A stretch of 64,000 bases of DNA from Halocatena halophila (GTDB taxonomy: Archaea; Halobacteriota; Halobacteria; Halobacteriales; Haloarculaceae): assembly GCA_027563145.1 (NCBI GenBank), contig CP071306.1, positions 2,418,001 through 2,482,000 on the forward strand. The letters are read 5' to 3'. The translations under genes and the position numbers were made by a program. Position 1 is the stretch's first letter; each line of letters starts with the position of its first letter. This document shows, piece after piece, positions 55,258-62,590 of the stretch. The notes beneath the pieces are model-generated. The model was not told where the DNA came from. It searched no databases and was given only the letters and a program-made list of their open reading frames with translations.

Positions 55258-56156
55258 TGGCTGATCTCCTGGGGCTGTTCGAGTGATTCGAGCGCCGATT
55301 CGAGTGCCGGTCGGTGTTCGTCGGAGAGCGTCGACAGCGGTGATCGAACGCGTTCGGGGGCGTATCCACAGTACGCCATTGCGGCCACGACCGGGATTGG
55401 ATTCGTCTCAACGAACAGTAACCGAAACAGCTCGCCGAGCTCGTGATGGAGCGTTCGCGCCGTGTCAAAATCACCGTCGAGTGCGGCGTGAACCATCGCT
55501 GTCAGTCGCTCTGGAACAACGTTTGCCCCTACGCTGATACAGCCGCTCGCACCGATCGAACAGAGCGGAACCGTCATGGCGTCATCACCCGAGAGCACCG
55601 CGAAGTTCTCGGCTCTCGTGTACTCGATGATTTCGGAGATTCGGTTGGTATCCCCGCTGGCTGCCTTATAGCCCACTACGTTTTCGTGACTTGCCAGCGA
55701 GCGGACGGTTTCGATCGCCATCGATCGACCCGTTCTGCTGGGAACGTTGTAGACGATCTGTGGGAGATCAACGCCATCGGCGATCGTTCGGAAGTGTTCT
55801 TCCATGCCAGCCGGCTCCGGATTGTTGTAGTAGGGCGAAATCAACAGCAAGCCATCTGCGCCGGCGTCAGCCGCACGCCCGGCGAGATCGAGTGCTTCGT
55901 GTGTAGCGTTCGATCCTGCGCCGGCGATAACGGGCACGTCCGTTGCTGCTTCGACGACAGTTTCGATCACGGCCACGTGTTCGTCGTGGGTGAGCGTGGC
56001 ACTCTCGCCGGTCGTTCCGACCGGAACGAGGCCATCGACGCCGGCGGATTCGAGCCGTCGAACGTCGTTGGCGAGCTGTTGATGGTCGATATCGAGCGAT
56101 TCGGTAAATGGCGTCGTGAGAGCTGGAAAGACGCCGGTGTATGGTGTGTGTGACAT
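55254..56156 (-). CDS. dapA: 4-hydroxy-tetrahydrodipicolinate synthase
   Basis: A 300-residue class I aldolase barrel. Motifs: GVFPALTTPF, VPVGTTGESATLTHDEH, QIVYNVPSRTGRSM (catalytic Tyr), and the Schiff-base Lys in VVGYKAASGD. It condenses pyruvate with aspartate semialdehyde, the first committed step to lysine. It is first gene of the operon dapA-dapB-dapD-lysA-dapF-dapE. A GGCTATTTTTTGAC sequence 50-60 bases upstream is a possible TATA element. Confidence 0.93.
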   Translation of the reverse strand: MSHTPYTGVFPALTTPFTESLDIDHQQLANDVRRLESAGVDGLVPVGTTGESATLTHDEHVAVIETVVEAATDVPVIAGAGSNATHEALDLAGRAADAGADGLLLISPYYNNPEPAGMEEHFRTIADGVDLPQIVYNVPSRTGRSMAIETVRSLASHENVVGYKAASGDTNRISEIIEYTRAENFAVLSGDDAMTVPLCSIGASGCISVGANVVPERLTAMVHAALDGDFDTARTLHHELGELFRLLFVETNPIPVVAAMAYCGYAPERVRSPLSTLSDEHRPALESALESLEQPQEISQ

Positions 56157-56469
56157 TCGTTCGGTTGGTGGCTGCTGTGACGGTCGCAGTACAGTTCAAT
56201 CGGTCAAAAAATAGCCCGCGACGGGGTCCCAACCCGCCACAGACCCATCTCAGGGTCGTTTAGTTTTTGTCCGCCGCACCAGCCGCTCACACCCGCCTGC
56301 AACCCTGGATGTGATGGCGTCCATACTACACGTTCGGTCCCCGCCGGTATTATCGATTGCGTCACCCCCCAAAAGCTGCCACTACCCGTGTCGCGTGTCA
56401 TAGCCGGTGATAGTCACCGATTCAGAGCCAAATACCAAGGACTAACCACCTCGCCAAGGGAGTCTGAAT
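56157..56469. other. Divergent intergenic region, dapA to NYN gene
   Basis: 313 bases holding the dapA promoter near 56200-56220. I looked for a tRNA because of the GC-rich middle and found no T-arm or anticodon-arm pattern. Nothing else is supported. Confidence 0.5.
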
Positions 56470-56961
56470 ATGGCGCCATACCATTCGGGCCAGCGCGTTG
56501 CCGTCCTTGCAGACGCGCAGAATCTCTATCACAGTGCTCATAGTCTCTTCTCGCGGAACGTTGACTACGCTGCCGTGCTTGAACGTGCCGTGAACGACCG
56601 CGAACTCGTCAGAGCAATTGCCTACGTGATTCGTGCGCATTCGCCGGACGAAGAGCGGTTTTTCGAAGCGCTCGACGATATTGGCTTCGAGACCAAGATC
56701 AAGGATCTCAAGACGTTCGAAGACGGCACGAAAAAGGCTGACTGGGACGTTGGGTTGAGTCTCGATTCGATCACGCTCGCCTCACACGTCGATTCGATCG
56801 TGTTGTGTACCGGCGACGGGGATTTCACCCGTCTTTGCTGGCATCTCCGCCACGAGGGCGTTCGCGTCGAAGTGATGAGCTTCGAGCCCTCAACGGCCGA
56901 AGATCTCATCGATGCTGCCGATTCGTTCGTCAATCTCGGTGAGGAGGAGTTTCTGTTGTAA
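56470..56961 (+). CDS. NYN domain protein (LabA/DUF88-like, PIN-fold)
   Basis: A 163-residue protein of the NYN/LabA family. Acidic residues of the PIN-like metal site are visible: VLADAQNLYH near 15, KKADWDVGLSLD near 97 and LCTGDGDFTRLCWHL near 117. Family members are RNases or RNA/DNA-binding proteins; substrate unknown. ATG at 56470 follows the promoter region shared with dapA. It is convergent with the HxlR gene. Confidence 0.87.
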   Translation: MAPYHSGQRVAVLADAQNLYHSAHSLFSRNVDYAAVLERAVNDRELVRAIAYVIRAHSPDEERFFEALDDIGFETKIKDLKTFEDGTKKADWDVGLSLDSITLASHVDSIVLCTGDGDFTRLCWHLRHEGVRVEVMSFEPSTAEDLIDAADSFVNLGEEEFLL

Positions 56962-56996
56962 GCGCTGCGTTGTCTTGCAGATTCGTGGTCCTTCGT

Positions 56997-57362
56997 TTAC
57001 GGTTCGGTTTCGTCGGCTGACGCCCCATCGATCCACTGGTCTGCCCACTCGGCAAGTTCATCAAAGACTGGCTTGAGGGCCTGACCCTTCTCAGAGAGGC
57101 TGTAGTAGACGGCGATCGGGGCGGCCTGTTCACTGCGTCGGTCGACGTATCCGTTTTCACGGAGCGAGTCGAGCGCGTTCGAGAGGGTCCGTGAACGTGC
57201 GTTCGTTGCTCGCTTCAACTCGTTAAATCGCATCTCCTCGTCCATCAATGCGTGGAGGATGTTGAGTCGCCAGATCTCTCCGATCTCATTGAACGAGCGA
57301 ACCGACGGACACGCACTCTCGTTGCGTGCTTGAATCTCCAATTCGCGGTCGTTTCTCGCCAT
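56997..57362 (-). CDS. HxlR-family transcriptional regulator
   Basis: A 121-residue winged-helix protein: ACPSVRSFNEIGEIWRLNILHALMDEE with the HxlR Cys near the start, MRFNELKRATNARSRTLSNALDSLRENGYV, then YSLSEKGQALKPVFDELAEWADQW. HxlR proteins usually sense electrophiles or aldehydes through the N-terminal Cys. The ATG at 57362 is the family start. A CTTATCTATTTTT promoter sequence lies about 27-33 bases upstream, so the mRNA may be leaderless. Its likely targets are the GST and DoxX genes just upstream. Confidence 0.87.
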   Translation of the reverse strand: MARNDRELEIQARNESACPSVRSFNEIGEIWRLNILHALMDEEMRFNELKRATNARSRTLSNALDSLRENGYVDRRSEQAAPIAVYYSLSEKGQALKPVFDELAEWADQWIDGASADETEP

Positions 57363-57645
57363 TAACACAACCAGGTTGTTTCCAAAAATAGATAAGGGCA
57401 GTGGAAATTCAAATAAATACGGATTAAACTGTGGGGTGTGAGGTGATACCACTGTTGGAGAAGGCGAACTACAGGTTTCTGCAACGATATTTTGGACTAT
57501 TCCTATATGCTATTCATGGTATCTGTTCGATCTCTGGTGAAATATTATCGAATAAAATAATCCGTTTGTGGATTGGACGAGTGTTCTGTTATCCGGGGTT
57601 TCTCTCGTTTGTGCTGTCCTGCGGACGGTCCGTTTCTCGGAACGA
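57363..57645. other. Intergenic region with the HxlR promoter and a possible operator
   Basis: 283 bases. Near the HxlR start are a TATA-like CTATTTTTGG and, between it and the ATG, the palindrome ACAACC-A-GGTTGT at 57367-57379. The rest is AT-rich, without a gene I can support. Confidence 0.45.
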
Positions 57646-58647
57646 CTAGTGGTGCTCGTCAAAGCCGGTTGTCCCGGGGAGAGAGTTGCGCTGGTGAGGT
57701 GATCGAAACGGAGGGACGCCACCGAGGGGGATGAGTCCGGACGGGTTTCGGTCGGTGTGGCTTCGGTAGTAGTGTTCTTTGATGTGGTCCATATTCACCG
57801 TGCGAGCGACGCCCTGGAGCTGATAGAGGTCCCTGGTAAAGCCCCAGAGATGTTCGTATTCGACGAGTCGTTTGCGGGTGCATTTGAAATGCGTGTAGTA
57901 GACGGGATCGAATCGCACGAGTGTGGTGAACAGCCGCAGATCGGCCAGGGTGAGCCCCTCGCCGACGAGAAACCGGCGTTCGGAGAGCCGGGAGTCGTAC
58001 TCCTCAAGCGCGTTGAACAGCTCGTGGACGGCACCGTCGTATTCACTCTGGCTGTCGGCAAAGCCAACTCGATAGACCGCGGTGTTGACCGATTTGTACA
58101 GTTCATCGATCGTGGCATCGATCCGTTCGCGCTGTTCGGCCGGATACAGTTCATTCCCACCGAATTGGGCGTATTCGACTGCGAGCTGTCGCATGATCTC
58201 GATCGATTCGTTGTTGACGATCGTTTCGGATTCAGTGTCCCACAGCACGGGGACGGTAACGTTCCCGGTGTAGGTCGGATCGGCCCTGGTGTAGATGTCG
58301 CGGAGATACGAGCCAGAGTGGATTGCGTTTTCGTTCGGGGTGGCGATTTCCTGGCTATCGCGGGTACAGCCCGGTTTTTCGGGTGTGAACGCCCAGCCAT
58401 CGGATTGGCGGTGGGGATCCACGATGTCCATGGAGATCTCGTCTTCGAGGCCGAGCAGTGATCGAACGAGCATCACCCCGTGTGCCCACGGGCAGGCTCG
58501 TGATGCGTACAGGTGATAGCGATTTGATTCGGTCGGGAATTCAGTACTCCCGAGCGTGTTTCTGAACGTCGTTGGCGTTCGTGTTCGGTTGGGGTTCTCG
58601 GTCAGTTCGGTTTCGGTCATCCAGTTGCCGTTGATGAGTTGTCCCAT
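57646..58647 (-). CDS. Xi-class glutathione S-transferase-like quinone reductase
   Basis: A 333-residue protein of the ECM4/YqjG (glutathionyl-hydroquinone reductase) class. The active-site motif is YASRACPWAHGVML near 48-58, followed by the thioredoxin-fold VTVPVLWDTESETIVNNESIEI and an all-helical C-terminal domain with GEGLTLADLRLFTTLVRFD. In haloarchaea, which lack glutathione, gamma-glutamylcysteine is the probable thiol; this is inference. It follows doxX by 26 bases on the same strand. Confidence 0.9.
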   Translation of the reverse strand: MGQLINGNWMTETELTENPNRTRTPTTFRNTLGSTEFPTESNRYHLYASRACPWAHGVMLVRSLLGLEDEISMDIVDPHRQSDGWAFTPEKPGCTRDSQEIATPNENAIHSGSYLRDIYTRADPTYTGNVTVPVLWDTESETIVNNESIEIMRQLAVEYAQFGGNELYPAEQRERIDATIDELYKSVNTAVYRVGFADSQSEYDGAVHELFNALEEYDSRLSERRFLVGEGLTLADLRLFTTLVRFDPVYYTHFKCTRKRLVEYEHLWGFTRDLYQLQGVARTVNMDHIKEHYYRSHTDRNPSGLIPLGGVPPFRSPHQRNSLPGTTGFDEHH

Positions 58648-58673
58648 TGGAGTGTGGTGAATTTTCGGCGTGG

Positions 58674-59090
58674 TTACAGGCCGATGCCGAGCGCGTACGG
58701 CCAGTCTGTACTCGCGAGGCTCGCCAGGAGCAGCGCTCCACCAGCCAGTCCCACGTTTTTCAGGAAGCTTATCTGTTCGGTCTGTCGGTCCATCCCATCG
58801 GCGTTCCAGAAGTCGTGCATGATCGGGGTGATGATTGTCAGGAATCCACCGATGATGAGCCCACCAACGAGTGGATACGCTCCAACCAGTATCGACATCG
58901 CCCCAATCACCACCAGTCCACTGCTGAGTGGGACGGAGATAGAGGGGAACGGCGCGCCCTTGCTCTGTGCGTAGCCAACTGTTCCCTCAAGGTCGAGTAG
59001 ATTACCAAGCGCCAGATAGCCCAGCACCGCGGCGAAGAGCACCCGCCCTACGAGAAACAGCACGTCCGTGAGTTCGGCTGCGAGGGTCAT
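58674..59090 (-). CDS. DoxX family membrane protein
   Basis: A 138-residue protein with four membrane helices: FLVGRVLFAAVLGYLALGN at the start, LSSGLVVIGAMSILVGAYP, GGFLTIITPIMHDFWN and FLKNVGLAGGALLL. DoxX relatives lie beside redox and quinone-detoxifying enzymes and are implicated in thiol/oxidant defence. It forms a probable operon with the Xi-class GST downstream. An AATTATAAC TATA-like element at about 59184-59192 lies 95-100 bases upstream of the ATG at 59090, giving a leader of about 70 bases. Confidence 0.88.
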   Translation of the reverse strand: MTLAAELTDVLFLVGRVLFAAVLGYLALGNLLDLEGTVGYAQSKGAPFPSISVPLSSGLVVIGAMSILVGAYPLVGGLIIGGFLTIITPIMHDFWNADGMDRQTEQISFLKNVGLAGGALLLASLASTDWPYALGIGL

Positions 59091-59468
59091 TGTCTGACCT
59101 CTGTTTTTGTCGCGATTGGTTGTCGAATCGGTTTTGTTGTGTGCAGTGCGTTCATCACAGTCTGTTCTTCTGTGTGTCTATAGTTATAATTCAGGCAACA
59201 TATATGATATCAGGTATGGCGGGGGACAGCAGGTGTAGTGGCCTACACCACAACCTTTTTTGAGGGAGGGGTGAGCAAAGCTCACCCCTCCCGGAAAAAA
59301 CGTTGATGAAAAAAGGTCGCGAGCGAAGCTCGCGGTGGGTGTTGCTGGTCATATACGGTCTGGAAAAATTCCGTGTGGTGGGAAGTCGTCGTGTGCTGGA
59401 GAGACGAGCAGTCCGAGGGGTACAGGCAGCCACTCCTGTGCGATATCAGTATGCAGGATACTCATGAA
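59091..59468. repeat. Palindrome-rich element, left of CRISPR array 1
   Basis: Beyond the doxX promoter, 59232-59334 is packed with inverted repeats: GGTGTAG/CTACACC (59232-59249); a perfect 13-bp hairpin GGGAGGGGTGAGC/GCTCACCCCTCCC with loop AAA (59264-59292), nested in CCTTTTTT/AAAAAAGG arms (59254-59316); and CGCGAGC/GCTCGCG (59318-59334). The sequence from 59309 to about 59392 is related to 62420-62505 on the far side of array 2. No gene is seen. Confidence 0.6.
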
Positions 59469-59942
59469 TCGACTCTCCCGAGGTTATAGTTCTAGGGAAC
59501 TGCGACTGATACAATCGTCTTTATCGGCGATCATATCGATGTGTTTCAATCCCGTGCTGGGTTTCTGGGGTACTGCGACCAGATATGAAACCGGCTAATC
59601 GATTTGGAGAAGGTGTTTCAATCCCGCATTGGGTTTCCAGGGTACTGCGACCTCAGCGACTGGCTTGCGGAGCAAGAGGAGCAGTGTTTCAATCCCGCTT
59701 TGGGTTTCTAGGGTATTGCAACCCATGAATATTCGCAGTGCTCACGAGCGGCCTGATGGTTTCAATCCCGCTTTTGGGTTTCTAGGGTATTGCAACTGAC
59801 GGAGTGGAAAGCCCCGTGCAGATGCCTGACGGTTTCAATCCCGCTTTGGGTTTCTAGGGTATTGCAACGTCTCCAACGGTCGCGCAGATCCACAACGCGG
59901 CGATGGTTTCAATCCCGCTTTGGGTTTCTAGGGTATTGCAAC
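59469..59942 (-). CRISPR. CRISPR array 1: six repeats plus one degenerate repeat
   Basis: Repeats of 37 bases begin at 59543, 59615, 59686, 59759, 59832 and 59906; the one at 59759 has an extra T (38 bases). Spacers are 34-37 bases. A decayed repeat ends at 59506, exactly 36 bases before the first good one. The plus strand repeat begins GTTTCAATCCCG and ends TTGCAAC; read on the minus strand it ends in ATTGAAAC, the usual archaeal crRNA 5' handle, so transcription runs right to left from the leader at 59943. The four leader-proximal repeats are identical apart from the extra T; the distal ones diverge. Confidence 0.95.
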
Positions 59943-60146
59943 AGGGGGTGATTGTTGGAGTATAGGCCCTATAATCGTTTCTGCACCGGCGAGAATCAGG
60001 ACCGTCTTCGTGGACCCCCCCTGTACACTGATTTTATAAAGGTCCACGAAGGTCACGCCGTCGTTCCACCGAACCCACATCCAGACTCCGAATTCACGTC
60101 TGCTCTCACTGTCCGATGTACGTCAATGTTCCGCTGGAACAGGTAA
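59943..60146 (-). promoter_or_regulatory. Leader of CRISPR array 1
   Basis: About 200 bases, more than 85 percent identical by eye to 61979-62182. It contains an 11-bp inverted repeat CTTCGTGGACC (60006-60016) and GGTCCACGAAG (60041-60051) around TTTTATAAA (60032-60040), which on the minus strand is a TATA box about 90 bases upstream of the first repeat. A second ATTATAGG word lies closer to the array. Confidence 0.85.
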
Positions 60147-60378
60147 ATCCAGCCGGCGTTCACCCCGGTGCAGAGTACTACAGCCACAATTCCGTGTACA
60201 CAACGCACCTGCGTCGAGTCGCTCCGTTATCCCATTTGTTACCTCCGTAGACGCCGTCACTGGCGTAAGATACTGACAGGACATGCTCACTGAGCGTTCG
60301 AAGCTGAATCGAAGCTCACCACTGCGTCGATATCACGTTGCTCGCAGTGGTGGATGATCGACGCGTCGGGTCGTCGTA
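60147..60378. other. Intergenic region between leader 1 and the gene remnant
   Basis: 232 bases with no supported gene. One imperfect inverted repeat (CACCACTGCG near 60319 and CGCAGTGGTGG near 60343) is visible. No transposase remains were found. Confidence 0.4.
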
Positions 60379-60629
60379 TCATCGAAACGTTTCCAGCACT
60401 GCATAGATATCAGCTGGCTCAACGACGAGGACCTCGAACCCCTCCGGGAGCGAATCCTCATCGAACTGCCGGCGAGCAATGGTGTCTGCTGCGTGGGATG
60501 TTCGTCCGCGCCCGCGTGAGGGTATGACGATCTCGTCGCGAAACCGGTTCGAGTGTACTTCTTCGTTTAAGTGGTTCTGGCGATAAGGTAGAGATATAGA
60601 CGGAGTTTCTGGGACTCTTACTCGACTGA
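60379..60629 (-). pseudogene. C-terminal gene remnant next to vapC
   Basis: A frame without a usable start codon runs from inside the end of vapC to a TGA at 60379-60381. It reads like real protein: RFRDEIVIPSRGRGRTSHA, then DTIARRQFDEDSLPEGFEV and LVVEPADIYAVLETFR. It may be the tail of an older gene, perhaps another toxin, truncated when vapBC or the array arrived. The family is not recognised. Confidence 0.4.
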
Positions 60630-61043
60630 TTACTGGCCTGTCGAGGAGTCGTCTTCGAGCACTGTTTCTGGAGCGACGCCACCGTGATCGAGAAGTTCTC
60701 CATCGAAGGTTACCAGTGTCGCGTCCACATCGTCCGCTAAGGCAAGCAAGATACAGTCCATGGCATAGAGTAAATTGTCTCGTTGTAATTCGTAGGCAGT
60801 GATGTGATCGCTTATCTCGGGGGCATAGATATCGACTCGGTTGTAGATATCCGATAACACTTCCTCAACACGCTCTTGTTCAATGTGATTTTTCTTTGTC
60901 AGCACAGATCGAAGCTCCATGAGGTTGATAATCGATGTACAGAAGTCGTGATCCTCGTTAAGCAATCGTGTTGCAATTTCTCCTCGTGACGGTTCGTCAG
61001 TTAGACTGGCAACAAAGATATTAGTATCAACAAAAAGTTTCAT
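60630..61043 (-). CDS. VapC-type PIN-domain toxin
   Basis: A 137-residue PIN-domain RNase. Acidic metal ligands: MKLFVDTNIF (Asp), INLMELRSVL (Glu), LLYAMDCILLALADD (Asp) and LVTFDGELLDHG (Asp). This is the normal set for VapC toxins, which cut tRNA, rRNA or mRNA when the antitoxin is lost. ATG at 61043 overlaps the stop of the antitoxin gene by 4 bases. Base composition is more AT-rich than neighbouring housekeeping genes, consistent with acquisition. It lies between the two CRISPR arrays. Confidence 0.85.
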   Translation of the reverse strand: MKLFVDTNIFVASLTDEPSRGEIATRLLNEDHDFCTSIINLMELRSVLTKKNHIEQERVEEVLSDIYNRVDIYAPEISDHITAYELQRDNLLYAMDCILLALADDVDATLVTFDGELLDHGGVAPETVLEDDSSTGQ

Positions 61044-61189
61044 TCTGGATTCCGTTCGTCGCGCACTGCCTCCACTGAATCAATGTCAACATCCGCAAAT
61101 TGGCCCGAAAGCACGTCTCCCAGTTGTCGCCCGTCACTCTCATTCGCATGCTTATCGTCCCAGCTCGGCGCTCTTGCGTAACTTCCCAT
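61040..61189 (-). CDS. Short VapB-like antitoxin
   Basis: A 49-residue acidic protein, MGSYARAPSWDDKHANESDG at the start and VEAVRDERNPE at the end, from the ATG at 61189 to the TGA at 61040. The ATGA overlap with vapC is the usual antitoxin-toxin arrangement. It has no obvious DNA-binding domain, so it may only neutralise the toxin; the family is not recognised by motif and the call rests on position. A GTAACT/AGTTAC inverted repeat (61178-61202) surrounds the start codon. Confidence 0.65.
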   Translation of the reverse strand: MGSYARAPSWDDKHANESDGRQLGDVLSGQFADVDIDSVEAVRDERNPE

Positions 61190-61648
61190 TAGTGGCAGTT
61201 ACAGAGCGACCTGTAAATCAGTTTCTCCGCTCTAGCGTTCTCTATAGCGGATCCTGTAGCCGATGAACAGATGCCCTCTGATCTGCGTTCCCGACGTAGT
61301 AAGATCAAACAGCTGTCCACCAGCCACTTGCTCGTAGGGCATTGAATCAGCTGCTTCGAGCAGTTCAGGCATCTGTCTCAGTCTGTCCGGCAGAACACAT
61401 ACGTGAGGCCAGCCGTCGGTGCTCGTCGTTGATCAGTGTGGTTCGTCACGTGTATCGACATCCTCACGGTCGGAAAGGGATACTATCGCTGACTCGATGG
61501 ATCTACTCACATCCAAATGGCTCTCTCCGCTGGATCCGCACATTCGAGCCACCACCTTCGACCCTATGGTAACGCAGGTATCCTTTCAACACCTATTTCA
61601 GCATACTGTCTGGAGTGCTATCTCGAATAGTTGCAGCCATCTCCAATT
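61190..61648. other. Non-coding region between vapBC and CRISPR array 2
   Basis: 459 bases with the vapBC promoter near 61200-61250. No gene, RNA or clear repeat is supported. A weak repeat-like stretch at 61584-61624 was considered as a decayed CRISPR repeat and is not accepted. Confidence 0.4.
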
Positions 61649-61978
61649 GTTTCAATCCCGTGTTGGGTTTCTAGGGTGCTGCGACATTCGTAACAGCCGA
61701 GCTTGCCTGTGGGACGGGGAAGTTTCAATCCCGCATTGGGTTTCTAGGGTCCTGTGACCCTCCCAGTCCCCGATATCGTCAGCGGTGACTTTGGGTTTCA
61801 ATCCCGCATTGGGTTTCTAGGGTCCTGTGACGAGGCTGTCATCTACGGCGAGGAGGCCGCTAACGACAGTTTCAATCCCGCATTGGGTTTCTAGGGTCCT
61901 GTGACGATTCCTGCGCGGCGATCGAATTCGCGAGGCGTCATGTTTCAATCCCGCATTGGGTTTCTAGGGTCCTGTGAC
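61649..61978 (-). CRISPR. CRISPR array 2: five repeats, four spacers
   Basis: 37-base repeats begin at 61649, 61722, 61795, 61869 and 61942; spacers are 36, 36, 37 and 36 bases. The four leader-proximal repeats are identical, beginning GTTTCAATCCCGCATTGGG on the plus strand and ending CCTGTGAC; the distal repeat ends GCTGCGAC as in the old repeats of array 1. Orientation is minus, with the leader on the right. Array 1 and array 2 repeats differ at several positions in the middle and at the leader-side end. Confidence 0.95.
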
Positions 61979-62182
61979 AGGGGGTGATTATTGGAGTATT
62001 GGCCCTATAATCGTTTCTCCACCGGCGAGAGTGAGGGTCGTCTTCGTGGACCCCCCCTGTACACAGACTTTATAAAGGTCCACGAAGGCTACGCCGTCGT
62101 TCCACCGAACTCACATCCAGACGCCGAGTTCACGTCTGCTCTCATTGCCCGACATACGTCAATGTACCGCTGGTACCGGTAA
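61979..62182 (-). promoter_or_regulatory. Leader of CRISPR array 2
   Basis: Nearly identical to the leader of array 1, with the same 11-bp inverted repeat at 62042-62052 and 62077-62087 and the same 24-base spacing around a TTTATAAA core. Conservation of the inverted repeat and TATA between the copies, while other positions vary, points to function. Confidence 0.85.
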
Positions 62183-62590
62183 ACCCAATAAACCTGTACT
62201 TCAACGTTTTTCCGCTCGGGTTCGCTCCGCTCACCACTCGCCCCTGGCGAGACGGTCGCTCTCGCTGGTCGCGCTGGGTGAGACTCGCGGTGCTCGTCTC
62301 ACTTGCTCACACTCACTCCGTTCGCGTGAACTGTGACTCGCCTGCTCTCACTCGCTGCACTCCCACCTTTTTTGATTTCGGGTGCACTACGTGCACCACT
62401 CAATCAAAAAATCTGGACCAAAAAAGACCGCTCGCTCCGCTCGCGGTGAGTGATCCTGGCCACTCGTGGAATCAAAAATTCCGATGTTGTTGTTAGTCGT
62501 CCTGTCAGATCTCGACCTTGTCCCGTTCGTTCGATGCGCGATACGATTCGAGCTCAGAAACTCGTTCGCGTAACTGCTCGGCTGTCTTGA
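62183..62590. repeat. Palindrome-rich element, right of CRISPR array 2
   Basis: 408 bases without a gene. 62200-62360 is full of GCTCGCT/CACTCGC-like short repeats. A cruciform-like structure follows: TTTTTTGATT/AATCAAAAAA arms (62368-62411) around GGTGCAC/GTGCACC (62381-62397). The part 62420-62505 is related to 59309-59392 at the other end of the CRISPR region, in the same orientation. Confidence 0.55.

Noticed and set aside
56220..56400. Possible tRNA gene in the dapA upstream region
   Set aside because: No GGTTCRA T-loop and no matching acceptor stem on either strand.
61584..61624. A possible decayed repeat before CRISPR array 2 (TTTCAACACC to GGAGTGCTAT)
   Set aside because: Similarity is weak and the distance to the first real repeat does not match the spacer length, unlike the decayed repeat of array 1.
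59952..62182. Similar frames of 63-64 codons in both CRISPR leaders (59952-60146 and 61991-62182)
   Set aside because: The two frames are alike only because the leaders are duplicates. Most base differences change the amino acid, so there is no sign of selection on a protein.
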